A DNA stretch of 35,836 nucleotides from an uncultured Prevotellaceae bacterium (GTDB taxonomy: Bacteria; Bacteroidota; Bacteroidia; Bacteroidales; Muribaculaceae), in contig ONKD01000017.1 in NCBI GenBank assembly GCA_900318345.1, positions 1 through 35,836 of the forward strand, given 5' to 3'. Every line of letters starts with the position of its first letter. The first letter of the stretch is position 1. Below the pieces are notes generated by a model. It saw nothing but the letters and a program-made list of their open reading frames with translations. It was not told the origin of the DNA and made no database searches. Shown here piece by piece: positions 7,352-15,640 of this stretch. The translations under genes were made by a program, and so were the position numbers.

Positions 7352-10077
7352 AGCTTGATGTTCATTTCTAGTCCGAAGTAAGGGGTGACATGGCGGCGGA
7401 TAGTCGTGCCGCGGCTGTCATAGTCGGGCGTGTAGTCCCACAGCTTGTTACAGAACATGGCGACGTGGAGACGGTCGTCAAAAAGTTTCTTGGTGACCTT
7501 CATATTGACATTCATGGCGAACGGGACACGGTTTTTCTCGAACAGCGAGGGCGTGTAGTCCCTGACAAGCCAGCGCAGGTACATGTCGTCGGCATCGCTG
7601 TCCTGCCAATCGTGGATGCTGCCGTCGGGGGCGATGTACTGGACGGGATAGTTGTTGACCTCCTTGCGTTGGGACGTGGTGAACCACATGCACTGGGCTG
7701 AAAATGAGAAACCCAGCTTGAGGCGTGGCACGTCGGTGTCGAGCGTGAAATTGGTGTTGAATGACTCCCTCACCGAACCGTCGTCGTTGGCATACAGTCC
7801 CACGTACTGGATCTGGCGATTGTCAATCACTTGACTCGGGCGGTAGGAATCCACAATGGAATTATTGTAAGTCGTGCGGAAGTAGGCACCATTGATGGTC
7901 AGTCGCGTCAAGATGACGGGGAATCGCTTGGTCTCAAGGGTGTACTCGATACCCTCCTTCAGCGTCATGCTTCCGTTAGTGTAGTTGCCATAGCCGGCCA
8001 ACTCGTTGATGAGTGTGAATGGCAAGTCATCGAGATCGGGCTGCCCAGTGAGGCTCGCGGCATCGATACTACTGGCGTCATATTGCTTGTATTGAAATGT
8101 CCGATAATAGGACTGCATGCGGAATCCCGATGTCATCTTCTCGCGGAACGCCGTTATCGCTAGCCTGTTGCCGCCAATGTTGATATCAATTGACACCTCT
8201 TTCTTGAGGTTGCGGGCAGGCTCTAGTGCGGTGTTGCGCGGATTGACGATATAGGTCATCAGGTTAATGCGCCTGTAATCGGGATTGTCGTGATAGTAGT
8301 TCAACTGGATGAAGTCGATATAGAGCAGGTCTGGGAATAACTGCTCCATGGTGGGCACCTTGGTGTGCAGGCCGATGCCACCAGAAACACGGATGAAGGT
8401 GGGTTTGCCGAAGATTGACAACCTGGGCAACGTGTAGCCGATATTCAAGCGCGGGTCCCAATAAACCTTGCCGTTCATCCTGTAGTCATCATCCAGGTTG
8501 AGCAGCATTGTGCCTCGGATGCCTGCTGTGGCTTCAAGCGTTCCAATGGGCGTTGGCCACTTGAGGTTCTCTTCGGCATAGGCCGACAGGCGATGATTGG
8601 CGGGAATCTCCTTGAGGGAACGTGCCCGTGACGAGATGCTGGTATATACTGGCGTGCGTGGGTCAAACACCTGTCCGCGCCCCAGGTTCTTGTCCAAGTT
8701 CCAGTCGGTACCCAGCAACAGTGTGTTGGATAGCCGGTTATTAGGAATCTGCAAGCGGGCATTCAGTTTAATATAGGCATTCACGGGTTTGCCTTCCACC
8801 TCATGATGTCCCATATACTTAAACGGGAGAATGTAGGCATCGTTCTCGCCTTCTTCTTTGGACAGGGGGGCAACGGTCATGCGCGATAGTTGCATCAGGC
8901 GGGTTCGTTCAATAAGATCGTTCTCGAGCGATGCCGAAACCGTCAACTCTGCCGATTTGAACCATGAATTTTGCTTGCTCTTGTATTGCAATGCATTCAA
9001 CAGGGCATAGCGGTTGTAACTTGACCGATAGGAGTCCTCGGCGCTATATGTCTGGTCGATGTCTTCCTTGTCGTTGTCGAGCGACCTGGAAAAGTCAATA
9101 TTGGATGAGAGGGTGAGGCTGTAATCCTTGTGCTCCCAGCATTTTCTCAATCGGGTGGAAAAAGTCAGGCGCTTGTAGTTCTCATATCGGTTGCGGGGGT
9201 CGGCTTTAGCATCCAGGTAATCGGCACTCACGTTAAGGGTGAGGTGGTGTTGCTCCCATTCAAAATCCTTGGCGCCATACAACAATTTAGAGCCCATGTC
9301 GGCCTTGAGGCGGAATTTCAGGTCGTGGCCTCCACGGCGGCGCTCAATTTTCACCAGTCCGCTGGTCAGGTCACCATATTCCACCGAGGGGATGCCGCGC
9401 ACGATCTCGACACTCTCGATGTCGTCGGTCGAGATGCCACGCATGTCCACACCGGCGTTGGTGTTGTCGCGGCTCATGGACATGACGTCCCAAGCCCCAG
9501 CAAGATACTGCATGTTGGCACCCGTTGAGATAGGGGCACCGTCAATGATGAAACTGGTACCCAGCGAGGAGGTGGCATAGTTGCTGTTACCTGTGGAGAT
9601 TTCGCGTATGTGGATATTGTTAGGTGTGCTCAGTGAAGGGTCAATGCTGCGCCCGCCGGGTATCAGCTCCAGCAGGTCGGAGAAACTCGATGGCTGCAGA
9701 TGCTCCATCGCGTGTTTCTCAATCTTGGACGATGTGGTCAATCCGCGGTTCTCCTGGGCGGTAACTACCACCTCACCTAACTGGCTTACCTCTGCTTGCA
9801 GCAGGTAACGTCCGTCGGTGGTGGGTGCAGTCACCAGCGTCTTATAGCCGATAGATGAAATCCTCAGTTGGACCTCATTATTTTTAGGTATGGCAAAGGT
9901 GCCGTCAGCCTGAGTGACAGTAAGAGCTTTGCCCAGCTTCACGTCGGTAATGGTAGCGCCGATGACGGGTTCCAAAGTCTCGGCATCAAGCACTGTGCCA
10001 CGTATCAAAGCCTGTGCATCAGCTAATTGCGCGACCAATACCAACAAGGACAGTATGATGTGTCTAATCAGTTGCAT
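7348..10077 (-). CDS. TonB-dependent outer-membrane receptor with CarboxypepD-reg-like N-terminus
   Basis: A 909-residue receptor starting at the methionine at 10077 (MQLIRHIILSLLVLVAQLADAQ); an upstream in-frame ATG at 10110 lies inside the predicted promoter and is not used. After the signal peptide comes a CarboxypepD-reg-like domain (about 23-105, IRGTVLDAETLEPVIGATI), then a plug (about 115-250, with SFIIDGAPIST and IESVEIVRGIPSVEYGDLTSGLVKI) and a long beta-barrel. No SusD-type gene follows, so it is not a standard glycan system. It is the first gene of a five-gene operon ending in an M16 peptidase. The substrate is unknown; iron-bearing protein or peptide is suggested by context only. 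Confidence 0.92.
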   Translation of the reverse strand: MQLIRHIILSLLVLVAQLADAQALIRGTVLDAETLEPVIGATITDVKLGKALTVTQADGTFAIPKNNEVQLRISSIGYKTLVTAPTTDGRYLLQAEVSQLGEVVVTAQENRGLTTSSKIEKHAMEHLQPSSFSDLLELIPGGRSIDPSLSTPNNIHIREISTGNSNYATSSLGTSFIIDGAPISTGANMQYLAGAWDVMSMSRDNTNAGVDMRGISTDDIESVEIVRGIPSVEYGDLTSGLVKIERRRGGHDLKFRLKADMGSKLLYGAKDFEWEQHHLTLNVSADYLDAKADPRNRYENYKRLTFSTRLRKCWEHKDYSLTLSSNIDFSRSLDNDKEDIDQTYSAEDSYRSSYNRYALLNALQYKSKQNSWFKSAELTVSASLENDLIERTRLMQLSRMTVAPLSKEEGENDAYILPFKYMGHHEVEGKPVNAYIKLNARLQIPNNRLSNTLLLGTDWNLDKNLGRGQVFDPRTPVYTSISSRARSLKEIPANHRLSAYAEENLKWPTPIGTLEATAGIRGTMLLNLDDDYRMNGKVYWDPRLNIGYTLPRLSIFGKPTFIRVSGGIGLHTKVPTMEQLFPDLLYIDFIQLNYYHDNPDYRRINLMTYIVNPRNTALEPARNLKKEVSIDINIGGNRLAITAFREKMTSGFRMQSYYRTFQYKQYDASSIDAASLTGQPDLDDLPFTLINELAGYGNYTNGSMTLKEGIEYTLETKRFPVILTRLTINGAYFRTTYNNSIVDSYRPSQVIDNRQIQYVGLYANDDGSVRESFNTNFTLDTDVPRLKLGFSFSAQCMWFTTSQRKEVNNYPVQYIAPDGSIHDWQDSDADDMYLRWLVRDYTPSLFEKNRVPFAMNVNMKVTKKLFDDRLHVAMFCNKLWDYTPDYDSRGTTIRRHVTPYFGLEMNIKL

Positions 10078-10095
10078 TTCAGTGATTTTGGAGTA

Positions 10096-10127
10096 TAAAA
10101 TTACTCCCAATCACCGAGAAGCACAAT
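10096..10127 (-). promoter_or_regulatory. Promoter of the TonB-M16 operon
   Basis: The minus strand reads ATTG, 20 bases, TAATTTTA, one mismatch from TAnnTTTG, ending 18 bases before the receptor start codon. The spacer length equals that of the regulator promoter at 1258-1289. Confidence 0.55.
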
Positions 10128-10150
10128 ACCTAAAAATGAGGTAATACCTA
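10125..10150. promoter_or_regulatory. Candidate operator: repeated AATACCTA with a TACCT-N7-AGGTA dyad
   Basis: AATACCTA occurs at 10125 and again at 10143, 18 bases apart. The first copy also forms the dyad TACCT-AAAAATG-AGGTA. The site overlaps the -33 box of the TonB-operon promoter. A 15-of-17 match to AATACCTAAAAATGAGG lies at 1290-1306 (minus strand) next to the regulator's own -33 box. Binding by the regulator is inference. Confidence 0.4.
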
Positions 10151-10339
10151 TTAACATCAATTCTCCACTTAGCCGAGTCGATGCAGTTTATCCACTCCCG
10201 TTTAGAAAAGTCTAAGCTAATGAGCTATAGAGGTATCAGAAGTCCCAAAATCTTTGTATATCTCATTCTCTTTGAAAAACAACGGACACTTTAATAAGAA
10301 ATGGAGCGAAACTGTGGTATGGTATTGGGAAAAAATGAG

Positions 10340-10347
10340 TATTTTTG
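10340..10347 (+). promoter_or_regulatory. -7 box of the cbiA-cobQ-cbiB operon
   Basis: TATTTTTG matches TAnnTTTG and ends 13 bases before the cbiA ATG, which predicts a leader of only a few bases. No good -33 box is at the standard distance. The 10151-10330 region between the divergent promoters shows no other recognised element. Confidence 0.55.
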
Positions 10348-10360
10348 CACTTTATAAATT

Positions 10361-11638
10361 ATGGCAAAAGGATTTGTTATAGCGGCGCCAAATAGTGGCT
10401 CGGGCAAGACGACAATTGCTCGGGGGCTGATGGCATTGTTCAGCCGCAAGGGGTATCGGGTTCAGCCGTTTAAGTGTGGGCCTGATTACATCGACACGAA
10501 GTTTCATGCGGCAGTATGTGGTCGGCCGAGTATCAATTTGGATACGTTTATGGCCACGCCTGAGCATGTGAGGGAATTGTTTGACCGTTATGGCAAGGAT
10601 GCCGATGTGTGCGTAGTTGAGGGGATGATGGGGCTGTTTGACGGATATGACCGAGACTGTGGGTCATCGGCCGAAATCGCATGTATGCTGGACCTGCCTG
10701 TTGTGCTGGTGGTTGACGCCAAGTCAGCGGCCTACTCGATGGCAGCACTCTTGTCTGGCTTTATCAACTTCCGCAAAGATGTGCGCATCATCGGTGTGAT
10801 TTTTAACCGCGTGGGCTCGGAAAGACATTTCAAAATGCTGCAGCAGGTGTGTGACGACTTGGGCGTGGCTTGCTATGGTTATTTGCCCAAGAAAGCTGAG
10901 CTTGAACAAGGCTCTCGTTACTTGGGGCTGGACTTCAGCGAGAAACCCGAAAGTGAACTCTTGGTTGCGCTTCTTGAAGAGCATGTGAAATGGCAACGGC
11001 TCCTTGACTTGTCAGCAACCAATGCAGCAAATGCACCTGCTTGCACAATTCCATGCCAAGATAGAGGAAATCTGAGGAAAACTTTGATTGCCCGCAACGA
11101 TGAGTCATTCTCCTTTATTTATCAGGAGAATATCGACAGGATGGAGCATGTGGCATTCTTTGACCCCGAGACTGAGGTGCCATGCCTTGATGACGTGGAA
11201 CTGCTCTATCTCCCAGGTGGTTATCCCGAGAAACATCTTGAGGCCTTGGTAAAAGCAGAGGCGACACGACGTGCCATCAAGGACTACGCTGGCCGTGGCG
11301 GTCGCATCATTGCCGAATGTGGTGGCATGATGTACCTGTGCGAGAAAATTATCACCGACGAGGGCGAATTTCCCATGTGTGGCGTGCTGCCCTATACCAT
11401 CACGGCAAGCAAGCGAGATCGCAAACTCTCGTTAGGTTATCGGCTCTTCATGCTTGACGGAAAAGAGTACCGCGGGCATGAGTTCCACTACACGCAGTTC
11501 CTCGGCGATGTTCCTCCATCAGTCGCTCAGGTTTATAATGCCAAGGGAGAACCAGTGCCGACACCTGTTTTCCGCCATAATAATGTCTTGGCAAGCTACA
11601 CGCATATATATCAAGTTTGGAACATGTTCCAAACTTGA
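10361..11638 (+). CDS. cbiA: Cobyrinate a,c-diamide synthase
   Basis: A 425-residue ATP-dependent amidase that converts cobyrinate to cobyrinate a,c-diamide using glutamine. The N-terminal DTB-synthase-like domain has the P-loop APNSGSGKTT (9-18) and the family signature KCGPDYID (38-45). The C-terminal class I glutamine amidotransferase domain has nucleophile Cys320 (AECGGMMYL) and histidine His415 (SYTHIY). The length is slightly shorter than the usual 450-460 residues. It opens a plus-strand operon continuing with the adenosyltransferase, cobQ, cobD and cbiB. The last ten codons lie in a perfect 28-bp palindrome that includes the TGA stop. Since the neighbourhood carries the cobalt-early CbiD/CbiG pathway, the CbiA rather than CobB role is expected. 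Confidence 0.95.
   Translation: MAKGFVIAAPNSGSGKTTIARGLMALFSRKGYRVQPFKCGPDYIDTKFHAAVCGRPSINLDTFMATPEHVRELFDRYGKDADVCVVEGMMGLFDGYDRDCGSSAEIACMLDLPVVLVVDAKSAAYSMAALLSGFINFRKDVRIIGVIFNRVGSERHFKMLQQVCDDLGVACYGYLPKKAELEQGSRYLGLDFSEKPESELLVALLEEHVKWQRLLDLSATNAANAPACTIPCQDRGNLRKTLIARNDESFSFIYQENIDRMEHVAFFDPETEVPCLDDVELLYLPGGYPEKHLEALVKAEATRRAIKDYAGRGGRIIAECGGMMYLCEKIITDEGEFPMCGVLPYTITASKRDRKLSLGYRLFMLDGKEYRGHEFHYTQFLGDVPPSVAQVYNAKGEPVPTPVFRHNNVLASYTHIYQVWNMFQT
11611..11638. repeat. Perfect 28-bp palindrome spanning the cbiA stop codon
   Basis: TCAAGTTTGGAACA is followed immediately by its exact reverse complement, with no loop. It encodes the last residues of CbiA (YQVWNMFQT) and its stop. It has no T tract after it, so it is not a classical terminator. 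It could be an RNA processing or stabilising hairpin, or a protein-binding dyad. Confidence 0.85.
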
Positions 11639-11682
11639 GTTAGGAGTTTAGAGAAGCTTTCTGCAATAACAAGAAACTAATT

Positions 11683-12183
11683 ATGAAACAGATATATACC
11701 AAGACCGGTGACGAGGGCATGACAAGCCTGCGCGACGGGGTGAGGGTCTCAAAAGATGATCCACGCATCGAAGCCAACGGCCAGATTGACCAGCTGAATG
11801 CCCATCTGGGTGTCGTGCGGTCGATGTTGCATGACGATGATGAGGATAGTCGTTTCATTCTTGCCGTGCAGCGCGAACTCATGGCCATCATGAGTCACAT
11901 TGCAACCCCCGATGGAGGCGTCAATCCCCGCGAACTTCATGCCAAAGAAATTATAGCGCAGTTGGAGCAGGCCATTGACCGTGCCGATTATCAAGGTGGT
12001 TTTGTCGTGCCAGGAGGAGGCTCACAGCTAGCCGCTTTCATCCATCTTGCCCGCACACAAGCACGCACAGTGGAACGCTGCTTGTGGTCGCTGAATCGTG
12101 AACATCCTGTCAATAATGACATCCTGGTGATGATGAACCGCCTGTCTGATTATCTGTTTGTCTTAGCCAACGAAAAAGAATGA
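11683..12183 (+). CDS. pduO: PduO-type ATP:cob(I)alamin adenosyltransferase
   Basis: A 166-residue enzyme that transfers the adenosyl group from ATP to cob(I)yrinate/cobinamide to form the Co-C bond. The N-terminus has the PduO signature YTKTGDEGMTSL (5-16), and residues 108-132 carry the family motif VVPGGGSQLAAFIHLARTQARTVER in shortened form (VVPGGG, HLARTQAR, ER), with the conserved arginines at 124 and 128. The length is a little shorter than the typical 180-190 residues. It lies 44 bases after cbiA, and its stop overlaps the cobQ start (ATGA), so translation is probably coupled. Being in the synthesis operon suggests an assimilation rather than diol-dehydratase role. Confidence 0.93.
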   Translation: MKQIYTKTGDEGMTSLRDGVRVSKDDPRIEANGQIDQLNAHLGVVRSMLHDDDEDSRFILAVQRELMAIMSHIATPDGGVNPRELHAKEIIAQLEQAIDRADYQGGFVVPGGGSQLAAFIHLARTQARTVERCLWSLNREHPVNNDILVMMNRLSDYLFVLANEKE

Positions 12184-13661
12184 GTAACAAGCGATTGCAT
12201 CCAGTGATGTTTGCCGGAACGGGCAGTGACGTGGGCAAGAGCATCGTCGCCGCGGCTTTTTGCCGCATTTTCAAGCAAGACGGTTATAGCCCCGCCCCGT
12301 TCAAGGCCCAGAATATGGCGTTGAATTCCTTTGCCACACCCGAGGGTTTTGAAATCGGTCGCGCTCAGGCCGTCCAGGCCGAAGCTGCAGGCATTCCTTG
12401 CCACACCGATATGAATCCGCTGTTGTTGAAACCCCAGTCGGACCACACCTCGCAGGTCATCCTGCACGGCAAGCCCATCGGTAACAAGAATGCCTATGAC
12501 TACTGGCGCCGTGGCACATCAGACATCGACTATCGCCGTGAGGTGTGCGATGCCTTTGACCGTTTGGCCGCCTGCTACAATCCCATCGTGATGGAGGGCG
12601 CGGGCAGCATATCGGAGATTAATCTGCGTGATACTGACCTGGTGAACCTGCCCATGGCACGTCATGCCCATGCCGATGTGATTCTGGTGGGTGACATTGA
12701 CCGTGGGGGCGTATTCGCTTCGGTCTACGGAAGCATCGCCTTGCAGACACCCGAGGATCGCCGCCTCATCAAGGGCATCATTATCAACAAGTTCCGGGGA
12801 GACATGCGCCTGTTTGACGAGGGACGCAAGATGCTGGAAGACATCTGCGGAGTACCCGTTCTGGGCGTCATCCCTTACTACAAAGACATTTATATTGAGG
12901 AGGAGGACAGCGTGGCATTGGCTCAAAAGTCGATGCAGGCCGAGCGTGGCAAGGTCAATGTGGCGGTCATCATGTTGCGTCATCTGTCCAACTACACCGA
13001 CTTTGACGCGCTGGAACGTGACCCGCGGGTGCATCTGTTCTATACCAATAACACTGAGGACATCAAGAAGGCCGACATCATCATCCTGCCGGGCACCAAA
13101 TCGACGTTACATGACCTTTACGAACTGCGCCGCAACGGTTGTGCCCAGGCTATCGTGAGGGCACACCGCGAGGGTGCTGCAGTGCTCGGCATCTGTGGCG
13201 GTTACCAGATGATGGGCATGGAAGTATTGGACCCCGACCATGTCGAGGGCGACATCGAGCGATTGCCAGGACTGGGACTGTTGCCCACGACTACCACGAT
13301 GAACGGCGACAAGCAGACGCGTCAAGTGACTTGCCAGTACGGTGGAGGCTACGAGATTCATCAGGGCGAAACCCATCCTGTAGGCGATGCCAAGGCGTCA
13401 CCCTTGTTGCATCTCGATGACGGACGCGAAGACGGCTATATTGTTGACGGCAAGTGCATGGGTACCTACGTCCACGGCATCCTCGACAATGCCCCCTTTG
13501 TCGATTTCCTGTTGGAACCGTTCAAGGACAAAATCACCGAGGGCGACAAGCCGTTTGACTATGCGGCATTTAAAGAAGAGCAATACGACAAGTTGGCGGC
13601 CCATGTGCGCCAGCATGTCGATATGGAACAAATCTACAAAATCCTGACTGACCATGATTGA
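12180..13661 (+). CDS. cobQ: Cobyric acid synthase
   Basis: A 493-residue glutamine-dependent amidase that amidates positions b, d, e and g of adenosylcobyrinate a,c-diamide. The N-terminal ATP domain has GTGSDVGKS (13-21) and the CobQ signature APFKAQNMALNS (39-50). The C-terminal amidotransferase domain has Cys339 (LGICGGYQMMG) and His432 (GTYVHGILDN). The length is standard for the family. It overlaps the preceding adenosyltransferase by 4 bases and the following cobD by 8 bases, indicating tight operon organisation. All key residues are present. Confidence 0.97.
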   Translation: MSNKRLHPVMFAGTGSDVGKSIVAAAFCRIFKQDGYSPAPFKAQNMALNSFATPEGFEIGRAQAVQAEAAGIPCHTDMNPLLLKPQSDHTSQVILHGKPIGNKNAYDYWRRGTSDIDYRREVCDAFDRLAACYNPIVMEGAGSISEINLRDTDLVNLPMARHAHADVILVGDIDRGGVFASVYGSIALQTPEDRRLIKGIIINKFRGDMRLFDEGRKMLEDICGVPVLGVIPYYKDIYIEEEDSVALAQKSMQAERGKVNVAVIMLRHLSNYTDFDALERDPRVHLFYTNNTEDIKKADIIILPGTKSTLHDLYELRRNGCAQAIVRAHREGAAVLGICGGYQMMGMEVLDPDHVEGDIERLPGLGLLPTTTTMNGDKQTRQVTCQYGGGYEIHQGETHPVGDAKASPLLHLDDGREDGYIVDGKCMGTYVHGILDNAPFVDFLLEPFKDKITEGDKPFDYAAFKEEQYDKLAAHVRQHVDMEQIYKILTDHD

Positions 13662-14643
13662 AGGACACGGCGACGACCTGTATCGTTATGACAACATCAA
13701 AATGAACTTCAGTTCCAACATTTACAATGGGACTGACTTGAGCGCATTGGATGCCTTCTTGTGTACCCAAATGCAGACCATCCGCTCCTATCCCGAGCCG
13801 TCGGCTGCATCGTTGGAGCAGATGATAGCCCTGGATTGCGGCATCAGTCCCGACGAGGTGCTGGTGACCAGTGGCGCGGTCGATGCCATCTACCTGATTG
13901 CCCAAGCCTATCGCCATGAGGGCACTTGCCACGTGATGCAGCCCACGTTTCGGGAATATGAGGACGCTTGCCGTGTATTTGGCTACGAGGAGTGCGAGGA
14001 CGGTGCCCTGTGCTGGCTGTGCAATCCCAATAACCCCACGGGCGACGTGATAGCAGTTGAGGACGTGTTGGCGCTTGCCGAGCATCACCACCTTCTCATC
14101 GTTGACCAGTCCTACGAGGATTATACGATGGCACCCTTGCTGCAACCTGCCGATGTGGTGAAGCGTGACAACATCATTCTGCTGCACTCAATGACCAAAC
14201 GCTATGCGGTGCCTGGATTGCGACTAGGATATATCACGGCATCAGCGCCGATTATCAAGCGCCTGCGGGAGCAGTATCGGCCATGGGCCATCAACGCCCT
14301 GTCGCTCGAGGCGGGCAAGTGGCTTGTGCAACGAGGCGAGACCGCCATCTCAGACTTGGAGTCCTATTTGGCCGAGACTCAGCGCCTGCGTGCCTTGTTG
14401 AATGAGATAGATGGCATCGAGACAGTTGACACTCAGACCAATTTCTTCTTGTGCACTATCCAGCAAGCAACGGCTGCCGAGTTGAAGGAATATCTGGCGC
14501 GTGAGCATGGCATCCTCATCCGCGATGCTTCCAACTTCACTGGCTTGACGCCGCACCATTTCCGCATCGCCACCCAGTCGCCCGCCGAGAACGATGACCT
14601 CGTCGCCGCCATATTAAACTACGAATTACGCAGATTAAACTAA
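13654..14643 (+). CDS. cobD: L-threonine-O-3-phosphate decarboxylase-type PLP enzyme (class I/II aminotransferase fold)
   Basis: A 329-residue PLP enzyme expected to make (R)-1-amino-2-propanol O-2-phosphate for the nucleotide-loop linker. It shows the fold-type I hallmarks NPNNPTG (124-130), DQSYEDY (151-157) and the Schiff-base Lys182 in SMTKRYAVPGLRLGY. The N-terminal EGHGDDLYRYDNIKMNFSSN is like that of CobD/CobC proteins (HGG...DFS.N). It is shorter than histidinol-phosphate aminotransferases, its main alternative identity, and its place between cobQ and cbiB favours CobD. No threonine kinase (PduX) gene is seen in the window. Confidence 0.9.
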   Translation: MIEGHGDDLYRYDNIKMNFSSNIYNGTDLSALDAFLCTQMQTIRSYPEPSAASLEQMIALDCGISPDEVLVTSGAVDAIYLIAQAYRHEGTCHVMQPTFREYEDACRVFGYEECEDGALCWLCNPNNPTGDVIAVEDVLALAEHHHLLIVDQSYEDYTMAPLLQPADVVKRDNIILLHSMTKRYAVPGLRLGYITASAPIIKRLREQYRPWAINALSLEAGKWLVQRGETAISDLESYLAETQRLRALLNEIDGIETVDTQTNFFLCTIQQATAAELKEYLAREHGILIRDASNFTGLTPHHFRIATQSPAENDDLVAAILNYELRRLN

Positions 14644-14652
14644 TTTTGCATC

Positions 14653-14692
14653 CTCACTGTAGAGACGCAAAATTTTGCGTCTCTACAGTGAG
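14653..14692. repeat. 40-bp perfect palindrome of the GTAGAGACGCAAAA repeat type
   Basis: CTCACTGTAGAGACGCAAAA is followed immediately by its exact reverse complement. Sequences built on GTAGAGACGC/GCGTCTCTAC are familiar intergenic repeats in Bacteroidetes genomes. It lies between cobD (stop at 14643) and cbiB (start at 14714) and could act as a transcript-processing or attenuating hairpin. Confidence 0.9.
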
Positions 14693-14713
14693 ACAAAAAC
14701 TGTAATCCGAAAA

Positions 14714-15640
14714 ATGATTGCTACTTTTTTACTCATATTGCCACTGTTGCTTGGTTGGTTGCTGGATTTTATCTTTGGTGACCCGTCACGCTTGCCGCAT
14801 CCCATTGTGTGGTTTGGCAAAATGATTTCGTGGGGCGAGCATCGCCTCAATAAGGGCAGCTACCGCATGGCCAAGGGAGCTGTGATGGCTATTTGCTTTA
14901 TCCTGATGATATTTTTTGTTGTTTGGGGGCTAAAGCGGCTGATACCCAACATGGTATTATGGCTACTTCTGGACACCATCATCATTTTCTATTGCCTTGC
15001 GGGAACCACGCTCATCCGCGAGGTGCGAGAGGTGTTTTTGGCGTTGGACCGCTCGCTGGACGAGGGCCGTCAGCAGGTCGCCCGCATCGTGGGCCGCGAG
15101 ACATCTGAACTGTCGGCTCAGGAGGTGCGCACAGCTGCTCTTGAGACCCTTGCCGAGAACTTGAGTGACGGTGTGATTGCTCCGCTGTTCTGGCTGGCTT
15201 TGCTGGGCACACCAGGCATGCTGGCTTACAAGATGGTCAATACCCTCGACTCGATGATTGGCTATCGCACTGAGCGTTATAAGGATTTCGGCTGCTGGGC
15301 TGCCCGCATCGATGATATTGCCAATTTTATCCCTGCCCGACTGACCGCCCTGCTGATGGTCATTGCCTCAGGCAAGTTGTCGTTGTTGGAATTCGTATGG
15401 AGAAACGGCCGCCGCCACGCCAGCCCCAATAGCGGCTACCCAGAGGCTGCCCTCGCCGGCATCCTCAACTGCCGTTTCGGCGGGCCACACTATTACTTCG
15501 GCGAACTTTTCGACAAACCCTTCATCGGCGAGAACGACCGAGAACTCACCACCAAGGACATGCACACCGCCGTTCGCATCAACCGAACGGCAGAACTCCT
15601 CATGCTAGTCTTGACGTCTGTCGTGGTGATATTTCTTTAG
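14714..15640 (+). CDS. cbiB: Adenosylcobinamide-phosphate synthase
   Basis: A 308-residue polytopic membrane protein that joins aminopropanol phosphate to adenosylcobyric acid. The start at 14714 is chosen because the family begins with a hydrophobic helix and the motif LLDFIFGDPSRLPHPIVWFG, seen here at residues 15-34; the frame is open further upstream but only through the 40-bp palindrome. Other family signatures are ENLSDGVIAPLFW and the MVNTLDSMIGYR segment. The last codons overlap the cobT stop on the other strand by 4 bases, so the two operons converge with no terminator space. Confidence 0.95.
   Translation: MIATFLLILPLLLGWLLDFIFGDPSRLPHPIVWFGKMISWGEHRLNKGSYRMAKGAVMAICFILMIFFVVWGLKRLIPNMVLWLLLDTIIIFYCLAGTTLIREVREVFLALDRSLDEGRQQVARIVGRETSELSAQEVRTAALETLAENLSDGVIAPLFWLALLGTPGMLAYKMVNTLDSMIGYRTERYKDFGCWAARIDDIANFIPARLTALLMVIASGKLSLLEFVWRNGRRHASPNSGYPEAALAGILNCRFGGPHYYFGELFDKPFIGENDRELTTKDMHTAVRINRTAELLMLVLTSVVVIFL

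Noticed and set aside
13570-14187. 205-codon minus-strand frame
   Set aside because: It is antisense to cobQ and cobD, which overlap correctly and have all catalytic motifs.
14675-14713. N-terminal extension of CbiB by 13 residues
   Set aside because: It is read out of the right half of the 40-bp palindrome, and the family starts with the hydrophobic helix at 14714.
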